Of a stretch of DNA of 64,000 bases, positions 58,412 through 64,000 are shown piece after piece. The position numbers were made by a program, and so were the translations under genes. A model generated the notes under the pieces. That model was not told the origin of the DNA. It saw only the letters and a list, made by a program, of their open reading frames with translations, and searched no databases. Location: positions 1,556,501 through 1,620,500 of the forward strand of contig WPIO01000056.1 in the NCBI GenBank assembly GCA_009760855.2, in the 5' to 3' direction. The stretch is from Cristatella mucedo (Eukaryota; Bryozoa; Phylactolaemata; Cristatellidae). The first letter of the stretch is position 1. Each line of letters opens with the position of its first letter.

Positions 58412-59329
58412 CAAACCCAGTGTGCTTTGATTTCAGTACCTGCTATTGCTTTTGACGTTAAATGAGCAACAATGCAGCCAAAAAGCCTATATTGCATATA
58501 CGTTCAGACTTCTCTCGGCTTGGCCAAAAGATGAAAACCCAACATTTTCAGGGATAACAGCTTAGCACGTAGATGCATATTCTCGCAACAGTGAGACGGA
58601 GCACGTTTATTAAGAGCACACGAAGCCCTTATTTGTGTCTACGTGATACAAGATTAAGCCCTGATTTGGCTCAGGTATGAGGCAATGGCCTCAAAACGAC
58701 CAGGGTTGTGGCCTTAAGCCCCTCAGCTTACGTAATGCAGCTGAATTGGCATTGAAAGTTCTCTTACGGTACTAGACAAATTAATTGATATTTATCTATT
58801 TACACCTCAACTAAGTTCAACACTGTAACAGCCGAAAGAACAAGCAGAAGTCTTAATCTGATGAATTTATTCATAATAAGTGGCACATACGTACAATAGA
58901 TAAGAGAGCAGCTCACTGCCTGTGGACTCGCTTCGCCGAGTCACAGTAGAAGCAGTCATAGCAGCATGGTTACGAAAGACAACGATGTGCCATGTTGCCG
59001 CTTGAAGGGCGGACTTTCTCGCTTTAATTAGTTGAGATTCACATTTTTCTATTCAAAAACTGTACCCGAAAGAATAAGGCCTCTGAACGTGATCAAAGAC
59101 TGCTCGCATCGACGAATCGCTCTGCCTTAACCTATACATTCCAAGAGGTGGTAAAAATTTAGTCACAAAGATCTTCAGCGGAACGACAGGCGAGTGCCTG
59201 CGAAGGGCAGAATTAGCTATCTCTCTTTGATGACTCCTTCACTCCTCCCCCCCCAGCAAAGTGGCGATAGGCGGCGCAGAGACAGACTATACGTACGTCA
59301 TCTTTGGCGTGACTTAACACTACTGATGT

Positions 59330-59849
59330 ATGACTAAGCGACGCGCCTCGACTAGCCTTTCGTCAACTTCGCACGACGTAGCACAAGAAGCAGCAAGGGG
59401 CGGCACCTTCTTTCGGGACCAAGCTAGCGGCTGGCTGGCGCCGGAAGCCACGACCTTTGGTATAGATTGGAACGATATAAACGACCCGACTGAATCGTCG
59501 GCAGCATGGAGCTGGGACAGCAATAAATATCGTCTGACCGTCGGCCTCCTGAATGAAACTGGGTTCGGTATTGAAGTATCCAAATATCGAAAAAGGACCA
59601 GTGGGTGCAGTGGTGGGCCGTCCTCACGGTCTAGCCAGCCCGTCCACTGAACCTAAGCACGGTGGTGAGTCGTCAATAAATCGGCTGGCGACACGGTCGG
59701 AGATAGTTGACAGCAAACCGACTGAAAACGACGGCCCTTTGGCTGACCCGGATTCATTGGCCAGCTCACTAGCCTCGACGTCTGCGCCAATCACTCCCTG
59801 GTTGAGTGAATTCTGCATAGATAGCAACAGCTTCGCTCAGGGAGTGTGA
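59330..59849 (+). other. Unidentified ORF pair, possibly one frameshifted reading frame
   Basis: ORF 59330-59650 (106 codons) and ORF 59553-59849 (98 codons, +1 frame) overlap. Reading from the first into the second near 59590 gives a continuous Ser/Pro/Glu-rich protein of about 170 residues. I recognise no domain. It could be a retroelement gag-like or host remnant. Confidence 0.25.
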
Positions 59850-60089
59850 ATCCTGCATAGACAGGAACAGCTGTTGCTTGAGTGTAGCAAGCTTAAGCTT
59901 AAACGCGGTCAAACGGGCGGCTTAGTTAAGGAAAGTGCACGGCGAGCTCGGAGGGCAGGTGATCCAATCCAGCTCAGAGAGCAGGCGTCCCAGGCTCAGA
60001 GAGCAGGACGCATTTGCCTGAGTCTAAGGCATGGTAGCTAGAGCATGGGAAAATGCAGAGTGGCATCAATCTTTCTACACACTTAAAAT

Positions 60090-60400
60090 ATGTTGTACAA
60101 GATGCATAATCGAATGGTTAGTGGTAGCATGCTCAATGTCAACGAGCATAACATGGTTAGAGGCGATATGCACTGGGTCAGCACGCAAGTATGGTTAGTG
60201 GCAGCATGCTGTGTAAGCACGCATAAGCACACCTAGGATGAATCAAATGGACCCACTAAATGCTGTGATAAATAGATGCGTTTTTATTTCTTTTTAAATG
60301 TGAATAAGTCAGGTGATGCGACGCAGGTCGGAGTGAGTTCTAGACTCTGGGAGTATACAAGCTACTAAAGTTACGCTCTCCAAAGTATTTCACGTACGAA
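60090..60400 (-). mobile_element. LINE family A, 3' end without tail
   Basis: CGAATGGTTAGTGGTAGCATGCTCA, AACATGGTTAGAGGCGATATGCAC, ATGGACCCACTAAATGCTGTGATAAATAGATGCG and post-RT text to about 60400, on the minus strand. Confidence 0.75.
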
Positions 60401-60429
60401 CAAAGAAGCAGAGCAGGAAGTAGAGACGC

Positions 60430-61680
60430 TGACAATCGCTAATGCGCCGGATAACGAGCCGCACGACATTTCGTGTCTGACGTAGGCATACAGATTTTCA
60501 TGGAACATTTGGTAGTATGCCTCTCATTGGCTCCCAAGTACGATTGCCCGACCCAGCTAGTCTTTAATGCGACGACTGGTCGGAAACGAGGACTCAACGG
60601 CGGGACAGCGATGGCGTGAAGCGTCGGTGAACGGTTCAGTCGGAGCGGCGGGCCGGCCATTTCTGCTCGCCGTTACTTTGGTCGAACCGGCGAGCTCGGG
60701 TTTTCCCCGCAGTTATCATGGGAGCGATTTGACCTCTCACCTCTGTTAGATTACCCAACCGAAGCGGCCCCACCGGAGTGCCGTCGAATTCGGCCGGAGC
60801 GCTGCGATGCTGGTCGCGTTTCTTCCTAGTCGGCGAGCTCCTTCTGTAACCGTCGCCTTTCCGGAGGCGCTCACCGGCAAAGAGGTGAGAGCTGCACAGC
60901 TCGCGACGTGGCAGAAGCTCCGACATTGTAGACGACGCGTCAGCGCTGCGGCGAGCACGGCGTGTGCTTCAGAGTCCGGACATTAGGGCATCCTGCCTCG
61001 AAAGCGGCGCTCGCGACGGCGCGCTAGCCCGTCCTTAGCGCCGGCCGGCGCTCTAGTCCAATGAACGCGGCGGCCGCCGCCGGAGCCGTAGAGCTCGCGC
61101 ATGTGAGCTTGAGCGACTCGTAGGCGCAGCACCGATGCATGCACGCACGCACGTACACGCACGTACGCCGCCCGTACGCAGTAGCCGAACGCGGCGAAGA
61201 GCGTGTTCAGCAGCATGACAAAGGCCGCACACTCATCCGTACGTGGCGCAGGGAGCCGTAGATTCACCGGCCGCGGCGGGTCACGGGAAGTCACAGACGG
61301 TCGCCGGGTACGTTCGCCGCAGCGTGAACAGTGCGTCTCTCGCACGGCGACGCCCGGAGTGCCTCTTTTCCGGTCGACGGCTCGTGCGCTTCCGGCTCGT
61401 TCGCTTCCGGCTCGAGCGCTACCGCCTTGAGTACGAGACTGAGCGCCTGTTGCACGACAGACTTTATACCGCAGCTTTATACCGTGGATTTCGACATAAA
61501 CGGCTGCTAGTCGCTATAGTTCGGCGAGCCGCGAATACGAATACGGCGCGATCTGGCTTACCCGAAGGAATTCCTGACGCAATCGCACGACGGTACGACC
61601 ACCAGCTTACTAGCTATTGGTGAAACAAGTGCGACTCGGATTTCTGGAAAGATCAGCGCTCGAAATCGGCTTGGTCGGCA
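60430..61680. other. GC- and CpG-rich block, possible promoter or CpG island
   Basis: Dense CpG with ORFs on both strands (60983-61345 minus, 120 codons; 61243-61623 plus, 126 codons). None has a recognisable domain. TTCCGGCTCG is repeated in 61389-61415. An unannotated first exon is possible but not shown. Confidence 0.35.
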
Positions 61681-61689
61681 TATTTTCCG

Positions 61690-62412
61690 TTGCATCCGCA
61701 CGAAGTCTTAGTGTCCTGTTCCAAAAGTGACCTTTCGCTGGATGATCGCATCAGCTCCGCAGTCAAGCATGCCCACGTTCAGCTGCATATTATTGCTAAA
61801 ATATGGGCTTGCTTAGAAAGGAATACTAATACATCCCAATTGGTCGATGCATCTGCGACATCAATCATGCCTCGACTTGTGTAACCCACTGGTTGCTGGT
61901 CAATCGCCCTATGTAATCAGCACTAACAGTTGGTGCAAAACTTTGCGGCTAGGCTTGTCTGTTGTGAGCATCGCAATTGTCACACCGCATCGTTTCTCGC
62001 TGATCTGCACTGGCTTCCAATCAAGCAGCGTGTTGACTTGAAGGTTTTGTAACTTACTTTTTGGTCCCTTAATTCTCTGGCTTCAGTCTACCAATCAGAA
62101 CTACTCGCCCACCAGGCAAAGCATCGTACAACCTGCTTTTTTGACTCAAATCGTTTAGCCATACCTCGCACGAACCTCAAAACCACTGGAGACCGCGTGT
62201 TTAGTTCCTATGCTCCCAACGCCTGGAACACACTCCCGACTGGCGTCACGACATCCACGGACTTTCTGACTTTAAAAAATGAAGCCAAAAACCTTTTTCT
62301 CGAAGCATTTGGTGGATTCTTGTGATTCGTACATTATGTGCTTACAGGTGCTGACACTGGGCATGCTAGGACGAACCGTATTTGCACGTTGACCATGTGC
62401 ACGATACCTCTA
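61690..62412 (+). mobile_element. LINE family A, post-RT region and 3' UTR, degraded
   Basis: CAAAAGTGACCTTTCGCTGGATGATCGCATCAGC-like text and QLHIIAKIWACLERNTN, through TATGCTCCCAACGCCTGGAAC to the 3' UTR. The tail is missing; it meets the next copy tail to tail. Confidence 0.8.
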
Positions 62413-62755
62413 ACCATAATAACAATAATAATAATAATAAGACACGTGCTAAAGCGCTCTCATAGAACTCAATCTCTTTCTAGGCACTTTACATTTGCTG
62501 CAAAGGAAACACGATTGAACGATTAGTGAGCGGTAGCATGCTATATAAACAACTAGAATAACATGGTTAGGGGTGACATGCACAGAGTCAGCATACAAGT
62601 ATGGTTAGCGGCAGCATGCAAAGCTTCCGCTGCCATAAGCACATAAAGGACGAATCACAGTGACCTACTAATTGCTGTCCTAAATAGGTGCGTTTGTAAA
62701 ATAAATTTAATGTCGTCAATTCAGGGGACGTCGTGATGCAAGCAGGGATCACAGT
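62413..62755 (-). mobile_element. LINE family A, 3' end with tail
   Basis: (AAT)n tail at 62420-62440, stem-loop (GCGCTCTCATAGAACTCAATCTC), GCAAAGGAAACACGATTG and the 3' UTR up to the coding end, minus strand. Confidence 0.85.
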
Positions 62756-62880
62756 ATGCTTGTCGACATTATGCATGTTATCACAAAAACCATCAATCGC
62801 ACTTCGTGTAGAGCATCTGTGAAGTGCCTAGAAAGAGCTTAATTTATCTGAGAAACATACGTTGTACTGTTATTGTTACT
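62756..62880 (+). mobile_element. LINE family A, 3' tail remnant
   Basis: AAGTGCCTAGAAAGAGCTTAATTTATCTGAGA is a plus-strand stem-loop remnant followed by ATTGTTACT. Confidence 0.5.
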
Positions 62881-63394
62881 CTTATGCCGCCATTTCACTG
62901 CATCTTGGGTTGTATTCCCGTTAGTCATACTTAGCCCACTGCAGCCTGCCAGTCCGAGGCTTGCACGCCTGGCGGCTCCGAGCTCCACACTCTGCCCATG
63001 AGCACCAACAAACGTTCTCGTGACTCGCTACGTTCGGAACTCATAAATAACTCATCCGTGATTAAAGGTGGCTGTGCCTTAACGTGGGTATAAGACGGCC
63101 TGAATTGCCTTTTAAACGTCTGACCATTGGACCTGGATCGCCATTCGAGCTGGCTTCGGTAGGGTGACCGCAGTATGCTGGCCAAAAGCAGTGGGGCATT
63201 TCCCTTGGTGAGGAACCTTGGAGTTTTTCGGCAGTAGAAGCTGGCCTAATTAAGCTTTAAAACAGGTCGCTGGTAAAAATATCGAAAGAGTAGCAGTTAA
63301 AGCTCGTTCATACAGGCATAAACTCGCTTTAACAAATGTGCATCAAGATAGAGAACGCAACATCTGCAGCATCTTCTTTTCTGCTGCTAACTGT

Positions 63395-63600
63395 TTCAGG
63401 TGCGTTTCCAGCCGTCCTGAGCTGCTACTCCCACGATAATCGCTTCCTCGGCTGCCCTCCTGACTCGGCTATGGCTTTCTCGTTCTCTTTGCTTCGTGAG
63501 ATGGGGTCACTCGGCTACCGTGCACATGTTCACCGAAAGCCGGACAGGCTTTGATTTCGCTAACGAAACCTTTCCAGGGTAACGTCCATTTAGTCTTTGC
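63395..63600 (+). mobile_element. LINE family B, 3' end fragment
   Basis: GTCCTGAGCTGCTACTCCCA, CTGCCCTCCTGACTCGGCTATGG, TTCTCTTTGCTTCGTGAGATGG and ACCGAAAGCC match other family B ends. Confidence 0.7.
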
Positions 63601-63976
63601 GACTTGGTGGAGGAGTGACGATACAAACTTTGCCTTGATATTGGGTATCTCAACTCTGCGCCTTCACTTCGAACTCCACGCCTTCACATCCGAGTCTGCA
63701 CCTTCACTTTCGATAATCCTTTTTCACCCCCATTCACAGCATGCAACGAAATCTTATCGGAAGAAAATGGTTCACTCGTTCATATTTTTAGGAGGGCGAG
63801 CAGTACGTGTACGCACTTCGCAAACTTTGATTTATCAACGTTGAAGGTAACTAAAGATTCCAGGCGGCCTCACGAGAGAAACGGCAGCAGCTTGAAGATA
63901 ACCTTCCACATTGTAGTAGTGGTAGCGTCACGTCCAGCAAGTGACGGATTCTGGCAGGTGTTCAGACGAAATTGAG

Positions 63977-64000
63977 TGTGTGTTTGCGTGTGTGTGTGTG
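63977..64000. repeat. (GT)n run cut by the window end
   Basis: GTGTGTGTTTGCGTGTGTGTGTGTG at the right edge. Confidence 0.8.

Overview
This window is animal nuclear DNA. It carries two spliced genes with GT-AG introns and clear animal protein domains, set in a dense field of old and young retroelements: non-LTR elements of CR1/L2 type, tRNA-derived SINEs and Ty3/Gypsy-like LTR pieces. Long (CA)n runs, a degenerate satellite and no operons or bacterial signals agree with this. The repeat mix and the presence of a ZNFX1-type helicase suggest an invertebrate animal such as a sponge, cnidarian or mollusc. I cannot name the species.

Layout. (1) 2.0-10.65 kb, + strand: a complete 10-exon gene for a 654-residue CW zinc finger plus PWWP protein, resembling ZCWPW1/ZCWPW2 histone-mark readers. 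(2) 10.7-27.8 kb: repeat-rich intergenic DNA. It holds GC-rich repeats, (CA)n arrays, LINE fragments, a solo LTR with TG...CA ends and a 5-bp target duplication, a satellite-like array of about 177-bp period (18.2-20.55 kb) split by a LINE, and a nested stack of LINE and Gypsy pieces (22.9-27.8 kb). (3) 27.83-58.07 kb, + strand: an 18-exon gene for an approximately 1105-residue UPF1-like superfamily 1 helicase with NFX1-type zinc-finger chemistry, related to ZNFX1. All 18 exons join in phase with no stop and all helicase motifs are present. Its introns are full of LINE and SINE insertions. (4) 58.4-64.0 kb: intergenic DNA with unidentified ORFs, a CpG-rich block and more LINE fragments.

Two LINE families recur. 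Family A ends in a conserved 3' stem-loop followed by (ATT)n. Family B is related but distinct. A tRNA-derived SINE family has five copies here, and a second SINE type ends in a LINE-like tail. Insertions into insertions let the relative order of several events be read directly.

The two host genes lie head to tail. By family knowledge one reads histone methylation and the other is an RNA helicase linked to small-RNA inheritance and antiviral sensing. Any functional link between them is speculation.
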